Shown: positions 5,779-13,547 of the stretch, one piece after another
Numbering within the stretch: the first letter of the stretch is position 1
Layout of the letters: each line of letters begins with the position of its first letter
Origin: Phocaeicola sp.
GTDB taxonomy: Bacteria > Bacteroidota > Bacteroidia > Bacteroidales > Bacteroidaceae
Assembly: GCA_020026175.1 (NCBI GenBank)
Contig: JAHHQV010000056.1
Coordinates: forward strand, 1 to 18,153
Direction of reading: 5' to 3'
Length of the DNA stretch: 18,153 bases
The notes under the pieces: generated by a model
What the model was told of the DNA's origin: nothing
Database searches by the model: none
What the model saw: the letters and a program-made list of their open reading frames with translations, nothing else
Position numbers and translations under genes: made by a program

Positions 5779-6963
5779 TTACAATAAATTATCAAGAATT
5801 TTTCTGATTGCATTGTCTGCGTGTTCCTTCATGATTGACACGTAGTTGAATATCGGTCTGTCCTCTTTCATGGATTGCCCGATGCAGTATTCAAGTGTTG
5901 AAAGTGGAATGCCGAGATTAAAGCCATGCTGAACGAATGACTTTCGTGCGGAATATAGTGTGAAGTAATGGTCAATGCCGCCAACCTCGGCCAGATTCTT
6001 TATTTTACGTGCCAGTACGTTGTAGCAGCTTACATAACTGGTATATCTTCCGAATACCAGTTTCCCTGTTTTCTTGTCCATGTACCGTGTGATGATAGGC
6101 TTGGCTTCATCAGGAATTGTGAAGTTCACTACGGCATCACCTTCTTTAGTATTCCTGGTCTTTTTACGCACATATTTGACTTCTACAGCATTTTTGAAGT
6201 TATAGTCTAACATATCAATCAGATTCATGCCGGCAAGATAATACGTAAGCATAAAGATGTCACGTATGACATCCATATTATGTTTGTTGAGTTTTGCATC
6301 TCGGATACGTTTAAGCTGTTCTACCGTGATGAATGTGTCACGTTTCTTTGCCGATGGGACTTTGGCTGTGATGAATGGATCAACTTCAAAGTTCACGTAT
6401 CTCATTTTCTTAGCATAGTTTATTATCACTTTCAGGAGGGTGATATATATGTTGATTGAGGTTGGAGACAATTTGCTCTTCTGTAGTGATATAATGTAAT
6501 TGTTGATACGTAACGGAGTTACCTGTTCCATGAGTGAGTTTTCACCAGCATAAGATAGATATTTGTTTATTGCGAGCCTGTACAGTTTGTATGACTTTGC
6601 CCGGTCTTCTTCGTCTATCTGAGAGAGGTATTCGTTTGCGATGTCTGAGAATGTCCTGTGTTTTTCTCCGATGGCAGGACCTTTGAGTATCTGTATGAGT
6701 TGAGTACATGAGAGAACATCTATATATGGAATCTGTTCTGTTCTTTCCTCATACATGTTCAGTATTTTTCTTAATTTTAGGTTTAGTGCATCCTTATCTG
6801 GACGCTTAATAATTTTTCCATTTTTGAATTCGGCTACTGTATCTATAAGTACTCCTGTTACTATATACCTTGTTTCACTATTGTGTGTAACTGCTATTCT
6901 AATATTGTGTCTACCATTTTTCATAATTTTTGCCGGAACTAATACTAAAGTAAAGTTTGCCAT
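5779..6963 (-). CDS. Tyrosine recombinase with degenerate active site (IntDOT-like integrase)
   Basis: A 394-residue integrase: N-terminal arm-binding region (about 1-95), SAM-like core-binding domain (about 103-198) and catalytic domain (about 208-390). The nucleophile Tyr374 (IFNYVSI) and Arg340 (YSARKS) are kept. The usual first Arg is Asn247 (LAGMNLIDML), the first His of HxxR is Tyr337, and the second His is Gln363 (CIGQS). This pattern recurs in Bacteroidales integrases, and IntDOT of CTnDOT also lacks the first Arg, so the enzyme may still be active. It is the likely integrase of this element, near its right end, with a DUF5053 gene downstream on the same strand. Its leader holds a tandem 11-bp repeat and, further up, a promoter-terminator pair at 7101-7248 that may control it. 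Confidence 0.9.
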   Translation of the reverse strand: MANFTLVLVPAKIMKNGRHNIRIAVTHNSETRYIVTGVLIDTVAEFKNGKIIKRPDKDALNLKLRKILNMYEERTEQIPYIDVLSCTQLIQILKGPAIGEKHRTFSDIANEYLSQIDEEDRAKSYKLYRLAINKYLSYAGENSLMEQVTPLRINNYIISLQKSKLSPTSINIYITLLKVIINYAKKMRYVNFEVDPFITAKVPSAKKRDTFITVEQLKRIRDAKLNKHNMDVIRDIFMLTYYLAGMNLIDMLDYNFKNAVEVKYVRKKTRNTKEGDAVVNFTIPDEAKPIITRYMDKKTGKLVFGRYTSYVSCYNVLARKIKNLAEVGGIDHYFTLYSARKSFVQHGFNLGIPLSTLEYCIGQSMKEDRPIFNYVSIMKEHADNAIRKILDNLL

Positions 6964-6980
6964 TTCTGTTTCTTTTTTTT

Positions 6981-7002
6981 TTGAGGGAAAGTTGAGGGAA
7001 AG
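6981..7002. repeat. Tandem 11-bp repeat before the integrase
   Basis: TTGAGGGAAAG occurs twice without a gap (6981-6991, 6992-7002), 18 bp upstream of the integrase start codon. It is in the place expected for recombinase arm-binding sites or a control site in the leader; neither is shown. Confidence 0.55.
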
Positions 7003-7094
7003 TAAATAGCGTCAAAAGTGACGTTTTTTGTTTCTTTTTTAAGTTACTAATGAAAAACAGAAAGATTCGGGATAGACTATAAAATACTGATAAT

Positions 7095-7212
7095 CAGCAT
7101 AAAAAATGATGCTCCCAGCAATCGCTATTGTCAGGAGCATCACAACACAAAAACTAAACTAGACTTAACTAAACTATTTAAGTGAGAAGTTTCACAACTT
7201 CTGTTCTTTATT
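7095..7212 (-). ncRNA. Candidate small RNA or attenuated integrase leader
   Basis: On the minus strand a perfect promoter is followed about 110 nt later by an intrinsic terminator. The RNA begins with a hairpin made from AGAAGT-TGTGAA-ACTTCT, then carries a low-complexity stretch in which TAGTTTAGT occurs twice, then the terminator. No reading frame of useful size is present. It may be a free small RNA, or a leader whose termination limits expression of the integrase that starts 132 nt beyond the terminator. Confidence 0.45.
7101..7142 (-). terminator. Minus-strand terminator of the candidate RNA
   Basis: TGATGCTCC (7107-7115) pairs with GGAGCATCA (7134-7142). Inside, CAAT (7119-7122) pairs with ATTG (7127-7130). 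On the minus strand six T follow directly (A run 7101-7106). Confidence 0.75.
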
Positions 7213-7217
7213 CACTG

Positions 7218-7248
7218 CAAATATATCCTTAAAATTATAAAATGCAAA
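7218..7248 (-). promoter_or_regulatory. Promoter of the candidate RNA upstream of the integrase
   Basis: Minus strand: TTTG at 7245-7248, 19 nt, then TATATTTG at 7218-7225, a full match to the Bacteroides consensus with ideal spacing. Confidence 0.6.
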
Positions 7249-7315
7249 ATTTAAATCGCTTTTTTTTACTGAAAATCACTAAATAAGCCATAAATGTAAC
7301 AATATTTTGCTTAAA

Positions 7316-7331
7316 TATGTTTATAAACATA
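7316..7331. repeat. TATGTTTATAAACATA palindrome
   Basis: A perfect 16-bp palindrome about 0.5 kb upstream of the cytochrome bd operon. It shares ATGTTT/AAACAT half-sites with the palindromes at 4368-4381 and 18131-18145. Confidence 0.4.
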
Positions 7332-7671
7332 ATCTTGTAACATGTTTGATGCTTTTGACTTTTATTTATTCATGTTGGTTGTTGTTATTTTATCTAAATT
7401 TTTTGTTTCAATAGTTAGCTAAAAATCAGTCTAGCCTAAGAGGTTATGGTCGTAAATATAATGAGTTCTTTGAAAAGTTTGTCAATTAATTGTGCGTTTG
7501 CTTAAATCTCTGACATCTGCTTCAGATGTTCCTATATACTGATAAGGTAAGAACAGCATCAGTCTTCAATATTCTTTTTGCATAATTCCAGAGTTACGTT
7601 GTCAGGTGTCTGCACAGAATTCAATTCATGGTTGTCAATGTCTATAATTCCTATAGCTTAATTTAAATCTA

Positions 7672-7689
7672 TCGGTAAAAATTTACCGA
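7672..7689. promoter_or_regulatory. Operator-like palindrome upstream of DUF4492-cydAB
   Basis: TCGGTAAA-AA-TTTACCGA is a perfect 18-bp palindrome, 122 bp before the DUF4492 start. TATTTTTG at 7734-7741 could be the -7 box of the operon, without a clear -33 box. The palindrome would lie upstream of such a promoter, where an activator or repressor could act. The regulator is unknown. Confidence 0.35.
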
Positions 7690-7811
7690 AGTATTAATGT
7701 ATGAATCTATGTTATATATTATGTTTAAGTCATTATTTTTGTTTTATCACTTGTAGTTTCAATTTAATTCATTTATTTTGTAATCATTATAAATATAAAC
7801 TCCGATTAAAT

Positions 7812-8021
7812 ATGAATGTAATAAATATCTATAGATTTTATTTAGAGGGATTTAAATCCATGACTATTGGAAAAACTTTATGGTGTATCATCCTGATAAA
7901 GCTGTTTATAATGTTTTTTGTTTTGAAGATTTTCTTCTTTCCGTCGTATTTGGGTGACAAGACTAACGAAGAAAAAGGGGAACATGTTTCTTCCGAACTG
8001 ATTCAGCGTTCGTTGGATTAG
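7812..8021 (+). CDS. DUF4492 small membrane protein of the cytochrome bd operon
   Basis: A 69-residue protein with an amphipathic start (NIYRFYLEGFKSMTIGKTLW), one membrane segment at about 21-41 (IILIKLFIMFFVLKIFFFP) and a short charged tail. This matches DUF4492, a family found just upstream of cydA in Bacteroidales. The reading frame is open from 7701, but those 37 extra residues are low-quality sequence, so ATG 7812 was chosen. The gene lies 50 bp before cydA on the same strand. By position and topology it may stabilise the oxidase, as CydX does in E. coli, though it is not homologous by eye to CydX. That role is inference. Confidence 0.8.
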   Translation: MNVINIYRFYLEGFKSMTIGKTLWCIILIKLFIMFFVLKIFFFPSYLGDKTNEEKGEHVSSELIQRSLD

Positions 8022-8071
8022 ATTTTTATAAGATTTTAATATTTATAACAACTTAATATGTATTTAAACCT

Positions 8072-9567
8072 ATGAATCAATTTATTGACACTTCAATGAT
8101 AGACTGGTCAAGAGCGCAGTTCGCTCTTACAGCTATGTATCACTGGCTATTTGTTCCATTGACTCTTGGACTTGCAGTAGTAATGGGGATTATGGAAACT
8201 GTCTATTACAGGACAGGTAATGAGTTTTGGAAACGGACAGCAAAATTTTGGATGAAACTTTTTGGTATTAACTTTGCAATAGGTGTAGCTACAGGACTGA
8301 TTTTAGAATTTCAGTTTGGTACAAACTGGAGTAACTATTCATGGTTTGTAGGCGACATATTTGGAGCACCATTGGCAATAGAAGGTATTTTGGCCTTTTT
8401 ATGGAGGCGACTTTTGTAGCTGTAATGTTTTTCGGATGGGAAAAGGTGAGCAAGCGGTTTCATCTTGTTTCGACGTGGCTTACCGGACTTGGAGCTACAA
8501 TTTCCGCATGGTGGATTCTCGTAGCAAATTCATGGATGCAATATCCTGTTGGTATGGAGTTCAATCCTGACACAATGAGAAACGAGATGGTGGACTTTAT
8601 GGCTGTAGCTTTTTCGCCGGTTGCTATCAATAAGTTCTTTCATACCGTAATAAGCAGCTGGATACTTGGTGCCGTATTTGTGGTTGGTGTAAGTTGCTGG
8701 TATCTGATAAAGAGAAGGGAAAAAGATTTTGCCTTGGCAAGTATTAAGGTGGCATCTGTAGTAGGTCTGGTGTCTGCTGTACTCACTTCTCTCACCGGTG
8801 ACAATTCGGCATATCAGGTTTCTAAGGTACAGCCTATGAAACTTGCCGCAATGGAAGCCTTGTATGATGGAGAGGCTGGAGCTTCGCTTACTATTGTAGG
8901 CCCTATAGAGATTCCTAAGATGTTGTCTGTCTTGGCTACTCATAGTGTAGATGGTTTTGTGCCGGGCATAAATGATATTTTAAAAGGTGGATATGAATTG
9001 CATGACGGAACATTGTCTCTTTCTGTAGACGAGAAAATTCAAAGAGGAAAGAAGGCCATCATGTCTCTTTCTGAGTATAGAAATGCCAAGAAGGATAAAG
9101 ATGAGGCCAAGATGAAAGCTTCTCTTTCTGTACTGAACGAGAATATGCCGTATTTTGGATACGGATATATCAAGGACAAGGCTGAATTGGTTCCTAATGT
9201 AGACTTGATGTTCTGGTCTTTCAGAATTATGGTTGGTCTTGGAGTTTATTTCATTATCTTGTTTGCAGTACTTATGTTCGTGTCATTCAAGAAAGATATA
9301 TACGACAACAAATTGTTGCAATATATAGGTTTATGGAGTATTCCTCTGGCCTATATAGCAAGCCAGGCGGGATGGATTGTGGCAGAAGTAGGTCGCCAGC
9401 CTTGGACTATACAAGACATGCTGCCTGTTGGTGCGGCCGTGTCAAGACTTGATGCTTCGTCGGTACAGACTACATTCTTTATATTCCTGATTATGTTTAC
9501 TGTACTTATGATAGCCGAGATAGGTATAATGGTTAAATCGATTAAGGCCGGTCCTGATGAAAAATAA
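8072..9567 (+). pseudogene. cydA: Cytochrome bd ubiquinol oxidase subunit I, split by a frameshift
   Basis: CydA carries the quinol-oxidising site and hemes b558, b595 and d of the bd oxidase. The first part (8072-8419) encodes 115 residues, with conserved TAMYHWLFVPLTLGL (His24, heme ligand position), and then fails after GILAF. The rest continues in the -1 frame to 9567, with MEATFVAVMFFGW, FFHTVISSW (heme ligand His) and GRQPWTIQDMLP. The break is at the T run 8396-8400: one more T would join GILAF-F-MEATF and give a normal protein of about 498 residues. All downstream sequence is well conserved, so the loss is recent or a sequence error. If real, no full CydA is made. Restart at ATG 8401 would lack the first helices. 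cydB follows 47 bp later. Confidence 0.88.
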
Positions 9568-9614
9568 TTTTATAGACAGACAAATGATTACTAACAAATA
9601 AATTAACATAAGCA

Positions 9615-10766
9615 ATGAGTTCTACATATATATTTCTTCAGCATTACTGGTGGTTCCTGGTTTCTCTTCTTGGAGCTATTCTGGTATTCCTTATGTTTGT
9701 GCAAGGTGGAAATTCTTTATTATATCGTATAGGCAAGAGTGAAATGGAAAGAAAGATGATTATAAACTCTACAGGCCGTAAATGGGAATTTACCTTTACC
9801 ACTCTGGTGACTTTTGGCGGTGCTTTTTTTGCATCATTCCCTTTGTTTTATAGTACTAGTTTCGGGGGTGCGTATTGGTTGTGGATGATTATTCTGTTTT
9901 CTTTTGTACTTTATGCCGTCTCATATGAATTTCAGTCTAAACTGGGGAACCTTTTAGGCAAGAAGGCTTATCAGTATTTTCTTATGATAAACGGAGTCTT
10001 GGCACCTGTATTGATAGGTATGGCGGTGTCAACATTCTTCTACGGCTCTAATTTCATAGTCGAGAAAGACAATCTTACAGAGTTTGGTATGCCTGTCATC
10101 AGTTCTTGGACTAATGGATGGCATGGTCTTGATGCCTTTGCGCAGCCTTGGAATATAGTGTTTGGTATGGCTGTGTTTTTCTTGTCCCGACTTCTTGGGG
10201 GACTGTATTTCATCAACAATATAGACCACGACGGAATAAGGGTAAGAAGCCGTAGGCAACTTATAACAGACGGAGTTTCTTTTCTTATATTCTTTTTGGC
10301 TTATATTGTCAATACTCTTTTGAAAGATGGTTTTGCGGTACGTCCTGATACTATGGAGGTGTATATGGAGCCATATAAATATTTCAACAATCTTGTTGAA
10401 ATGCCTTATATATTGATATTGTTCCTGTTGGGAGTAGTATCTGTGTTATACGGAGTAATCAGAAGCATATTATGCTCGAAGTTCTGTCGCGGTATATGGT
10501 ATTCGGGTGTAGGAACTGTCATTACGGCTCTTTCATTGCTTTTGTTGGCAGGATATAACAACACGGCTTACTATCCGTCTTCTGCCGACTTGCAGAGTTC
10601 GCTAACCATAGCCAACAGTTGTTCCAGTTTGTTTACTCTGAAGACGATGGCATATGTGTCTATACTTGTACCTTTTGTTCTGGCTTACATTTCGTATGCA
10701 TGGCGTGCTATAGACAGAAAGTCTATCAGTGAAAATGAAATAAGGCAAGACGGACATTCATATTGA
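9615..10766 (+). CDS. cydB: Cytochrome bd ubiquinol oxidase subunit II
   Basis: A 383-residue inner-membrane protein with about nine hydrophobic segments, the partner of CydA in the oxidase that reduces oxygen to water with electrons from quinol. Family features include the N-terminal WWFLVSLLGAILVFLMFVQGGNSLL, RKWEFTFTTLVTFGGAFFASFPLFYSTSFGGAYW (conserved W-E and FGGAFFA) and the C-terminal YNNTAYYPS. Length fits the Bacteroidales form. It lies 47 bp after cydA and is followed by a strong terminator, so it ends the DUF4492-cydA-cydB operon. The sequence looks intact, which contrasts with the broken cydA. In Bacteroides this oxidase supports growth at nanomolar oxygen. Confidence 0.94.
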   Translation: MSSTYIFLQHYWWFLVSLLGAILVFLMFVQGGNSLLYRIGKSEMERKMIINSTGRKWEFTFTTLVTFGGAFFASFPLFYSTSFGGAYWLWMIILFSFVLYAVSYEFQSKLGNLLGKKAYQYFLMINGVLAPVLIGMAVSTFFYGSNFIVEKDNLTEFGMPVISSWTNGWHGLDAFAQPWNIVFGMAVFFLSRLLGGLYFINNIDHDGIRVRSRRQLITDGVSFLIFFLAYIVNTLLKDGFAVRPDTMEVYMEPYKYFNNLVEMPYILILFLLGVVSVLYGVIRSILCSKFCRGIWYSGVGTVITALSLLLLAGYNNTAYYPSSADLQSSLTIANSCSSLFTLKTMAYVSILVPFVLAYISYAWRAIDRKSISENEIRQDGHSY

Positions 10767-10792
10767 CAAGCGGTTGTATTCTTTGCATAAAG

Positions 10793-10843
10793 AAAACTTA
10801 CCATGAAATACTGATGAAAGTAAATCATGGTAAGTTTTTTTTT
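10793..10843. terminator. Bidirectional terminator between cydB and the FKBP gene
   Basis: AAAACTTACCATGA (10793-10806) pairs with TCATGGTAAGTTTT (10825-10838) in a perfect 14-bp stem with an 18-nt loop. A long T run follows on the plus strand and TTTTCTTT on the minus strand, so it can end both convergent operons. Confidence 0.88.
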
Positions 10844-10878
10844 ATGTCATAACTTTTTGTTTCTGACATTAGAGATGA

Positions 10879-11451
10879 TTAGTGACAACATCCGCTGCCG
10901 CAACCACATTCGTCTTCATGGTCACCACAGTCACCGCCACATCCGCTGCATCCGCATCCACATCCGCTCATAGAGTTTACTATGTCTTGTACTTCCTCGT
11001 TAGTAGCTTCGCGCATTTCTATTACATTACCTTCGAATATAAGGTCTTTTCCTGCATGTGGATGATTGAGGTCGATAGTGACATGAGAGTCAGTTATTTC
11101 ACCTACGTTTGCGTAGAACTGGTTTCCTTCGCCGTCGTTAAGCATTATGATGTTTCCTTCGAATACGTTTTCTTCATCAAATTTTCCGTCAGGACCGCAG
11201 AATGCAGATTTAGGCAACTGCTTGATGCCTTCAGGGTCTACTTCGCCGTATGCTTCAGCACAAGGAATTGTGAAGCAGAAATTGGCACCTTTTTCAAGTG
11301 CAGTGATTTCTTTCTCAAATTTTTCCAATGTATATCCTATTCCTGAGATGAACTGGAAAGGGTGTTCAGCTGGAGCTTCTTCCAATAATACTTTTTCACC
11401 GTCAGTCATAGCATAAAGTTTGTATGCCACTGTAATGTACTTATTTTCCAT
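10879..11451 (-). CDS. SlyD-like FKBP-type peptidyl-prolyl isomerase
   Basis: A 190-residue cytoplasmic prolyl cis-trans isomerase and chaperone. The FKBP core is split by an insert-in-flap domain (about 70-125), and the hallmark NHPHAGKDLIFEGNV (129-143) completes it. The tail (164-190) has eleven Cys plus His residues in CGCGCSGCGG, CGDHEDECGCG and CCH clusters, like the metal-binding tail of SlyD, which takes nickel or zinc. Length and domain order fit the SlyD family. It lies 68 bp downstream of the TlpA-like gene on the same strand. TACTTTTG at 11496-11503 (minus) could be a -7 box for its own promoter. The specific client proteins are unknown. Confidence 0.92.
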   Translation of the reverse strand: MENKYITVAYKLYAMTDGEKVLLEEAPAEHPFQFISGIGYTLEKFEKEITALEKGANFCFTIPCAEAYGEVDPEGIKQLPKSAFCGPDGKFDEENVFEGNIIMLNDGEGNQFYANVGEITDSHVTIDLNHPHAGKDLIFEGNVIEMREATNEEVQDIVNSMSGCGCGCSGCGGDCGDHEDECGCGSGCCH

Positions 11452-11519
11452 AAATTGGTCTTTATAATTAGTTCATAAATAATGATTTCCGATTACAAAA
11501 GTACAAAAACCTTTTAATA

Positions 11520-12641
11520 TTACTTGAATAACTCGTCCAGTTTTTTGTATAAAGCTTTTGTTTCGCCTACGAAAACATCCACAATCTTGCCTTCAGGGTC
11601 GATAAGAATTTTGGTAGGATATCCTGAAACGGCATAATTTATGATGATTTCCTTTTCGCTGCCGTTATAAAGGTTGGTCCATGGCAGTTCGAGTTCTGTC
11701 ACACCCTTGCGCCATTTTTCTTCTGTGTCGCCACAGTTAATGCCCACTATTTCCATCTTGCTCTTGTATTTGTCATAATACTTCTTCATTTCGGGCATAC
11801 CTTTTATGCACCATCCGCACCATGTACCCCAAAAGTCTAGCAATACATATTTGCCGTGGAATGACGCAAGTGTCATTTCTTCGTTATCGATGTTCTTTAG
11901 TCTGAATTCGGGAGCAGGTTTTCCACTTGCTATATTTTCCTTGGCTTTTCTTTTTGCCATTTCGGTATCGTACATGTCGGTTGACATTTTTATAAGTTTG
12001 GCAAGAGGTCCGTTCTTCACATTTTCTCCCAATATGTTTTTGGCTTCACCCATACAATCTAAAGACAGATTCAGGTATAGATATCCCGATGCGATGGAGT
12101 TGGGATTGTTCTTTATGTATTCAAGTTTTTCTTTGCTTAGCTTTTTTGATGTGTCAATAAGCACCTGTCGGATGGAATCAAGTTTTTCGTTATCTTTACT
12201 CTGATAGATTTTAGTGAAGTCAGAATTGATGGAGATTATGTCATTCTGGTACTTGTTTATTTTTTCTGCTTTTGCCAGTTCGTTGTAAATTTCTGTTCCT
12301 GATGCGTGCAGATTGTCAATGCTACCACTTACTTTAAGTTTTTCACCCTTCAGAAGTATGAATGGAGGAGTTGAAATCATTCTCAATGCTTCGTTGTTTT
12401 TAGGCTTTTCCAGAATACTTAAATACAACAAGTCTTCATCAGGCAGCTTTGTAGAGAATTTGTTTCCGCTTACGGCTACGGTATCAATACATATTGATTT
12501 CCTGTTGACAGGATCGTTGGCAAACACTAAAACAGTATCATTCTTTAGTCCTGTTATTTCTCCACTTAAATTATATTCATTTTGTGTGGTGCAGCTTGCA
12601 GCTATTGCTGCCAGTAATGCAAGGTTGATTGATTTTTTCAT
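11520..12641 (-). CDS. TlpA-family thioredoxin-fold lipoprotein with DUF4369-like N-terminus
   Basis: A 373-residue exported thiol-disulfide protein. The signal (MKKSINLALLAAIAASC) ends in a lipobox with Cys17, so it is probably anchored in a membrane on the periplasmic side. Residues about 22-115 form a beta-rich domain like DUF4369, about 120-235 are helical, and about 240-373 form a thioredoxin/AhpC-TSA fold. The active site is WGTWCGWC (Cys275, Cys278) and the cis-Pro is Pro342 in SGYPTKI. Such proteins reduce or exchange disulfides in the envelope; the partner is not known. It reads away from the 0.9 kb spacer upstream and towards the FKBP gene downstream. Confidence 0.92.
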   Translation of the reverse strand: MKKSINLALLAAIAASCTTQNEYNLSGEITGLKNDTVLVFANDPVNRKSICIDTVAVSGNKFSTKLPDEDLLYLSILEKPKNNEALRMISTPPFILLKGEKLKVSGSIDNLHASGTEIYNELAKAEKINKYQNDIISINSDFTKIYQSKDNEKLDSIRQVLIDTSKKLSKEKLEYIKNNPNSIASGYLYLNLSLDCMGEAKNILGENVKNGPLAKLIKMSTDMYDTEMAKRKAKENIASGKPAPEFRLKNIDNEEMTLASFHGKYVLLDFWGTWCGWCIKGMPEMKKYYDKYKSKMEIVGINCGDTEEKWRKGVTELELPWTNLYNGSEKEIIINYAVSGYPTKILIDPEGKIVDVFVGETKALYKKLDELFK

Positions 12642-12797
12642 ATTATTATGTTTTTGTAATTTTGCCCCTAAAGTATATTTATTAAATAATATATGAGATT
12701 TTTTTTAATAAAAATATGTTTTTATAGTAACATTTATTATGTACTAATGGTAAATCTCAGTTTGAATGATGGGATGTATCCAATGAAAACAGGTGTC

Positions 12798-12826
12798 TTT
12801 CATTTTGTCAAAATGATAAAATGAAA
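12798..12826. repeat. TTTCATTTT/AAAATGAAA inverted repeat
   Basis: Perfect 9-bp arms (12798-12806 and 12818-12826) around an 11-nt centre, about 160 bp upstream of the TlpA-like start. It could be an operator or RNA hairpin; there is no T run to suggest a terminator. Confidence 0.35.
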
Positions 12827-13489
12827 CCTCCATAATCTGTTGTTTGTGATATTGTAAATCTAAAGTTCTGAAAAATGGATTTTTAAGGCTATATGTTATT
12901 GCATAAAGAAAGTTTTGGCTATGTTTTTTGCTTTAAGTGTCTTTGAAATGTGGTTTTATTGCCATTTGTGTAAGCCTTACTTGTTCTAGCGTGTTGTTCT
13001 GCTATTTTCTGCTATGCTGAAGTGTGGCGTGTTTTAGAGAAAATAACAATGTTTTTTGTTGTAAAAGGGTACTTGTTGTATGATATGCAGGAGTCTTGAT
13101 TAGAATGTAAGGTCGTTTTACTCATAATTTATAGGCGTTTTAATTCAAATATAGGCTTGTCAAGATTCTTTTTGTTGTTAATGTTTTTATATCTATTTAA
13201 CTAAATCGCTATGTTTTTGTTGTTATTTGATGTGTAAATGCGCTTGTAATATTAACAATTCTCCCTATATGATGAAATATATAGAATGGGTGTGTCAAGT
13301 TGAAATGCCGACTTGATAGCAAAGTGTAGCGTAAAGCGTCTTTGTTCTAACTATTTATATCGGTGCTTCTTTGGCAGGTAAGCTGTGGTTTGTTCGTTTT
13401 GTGATGAGTTTCTCAATATTATAGTGTTAACAGATGAATGTATTCTAAAATACTTTATATTGTTTTTAAGCAATAGAGATAAAAATAAT

Positions 13490-13497
13490 TATTTTTG
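13490..13497 (+). promoter_or_regulatory. Probable -7 element for threonine ammonia-lyase
   Basis: TATTTTTG matches TAnnTTTG and stands 50 bp before the start codon. No clear TTTG is found 19-21 nt upstream, so the promoter is only partly supported. Confidence 0.35.
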
Positions 13498-13547
13498 CAC
13501 ATCTATTTGATAGAACAAGTATATTACTGATATAATTTAGAGTTTTT

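Larger units (their letters stand above)
7249..7811. other. Gene-free AT-rich spacer, probable mobile element/chromosome junction
   Basis: I see no gene, tRNA or convincing small ORF here. It holds three palindromes: 7316-7331 (TATGTTTATAAACATA), 7513-7529 (ACATCTG-CTT-CAGATGT) and 7672-7689 (TCGGTAAA-AA-TTTACCGA). The edge of the mobile region probably lies in it, but no duplicated attachment core can be recognised, and the matching left end is outside the window. A 15-base word at 7465-7479 also occurs at 2555-2569. Confidence 0.45.
12642..13547. other. Gene-free spacer of 0.9 kb between divergent genes
   Basis: No reading frame with a family-like protein, no tRNA and no clear RNA gene was found on either strand. 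It is AT-rich with some GC-richer patches. It holds a 9-bp hairpin (12798-12826), weak inverted repeats at about 13266-13290, TCAAGT/ACTTGA at 13295-13316, and a -7 box for the next gene at its right end. It may contain decayed coding sequence or an unrecognised RNA. Confidence 0.5.

Noticed and set aside
7249..7700. tRNA gene or attachment site within a tRNA at the junction
   Set aside because: No cloverleaf or T-loop sequence was found on either strand, so integration into a tRNA is not supported here.
7701..7811. N-terminal extension of the DUF4492 protein from ATG 7701
   Set aside because: The added 37 residues are rich in Cys, His, Tyr and Phe without pattern, and the known family begins near the NIYRFYLEGF segment; ATG 7812 is the likelier start.
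8396..8402. Programmed -1 frameshifting in cydA at C-TTT-TTA
   Set aside because: The site is one T short of the canonical T-TTT-TTA slippery heptamer, I saw no strong downstream stem, and cydA is not known to use recoding. A one-base loss or sequence error is simpler.
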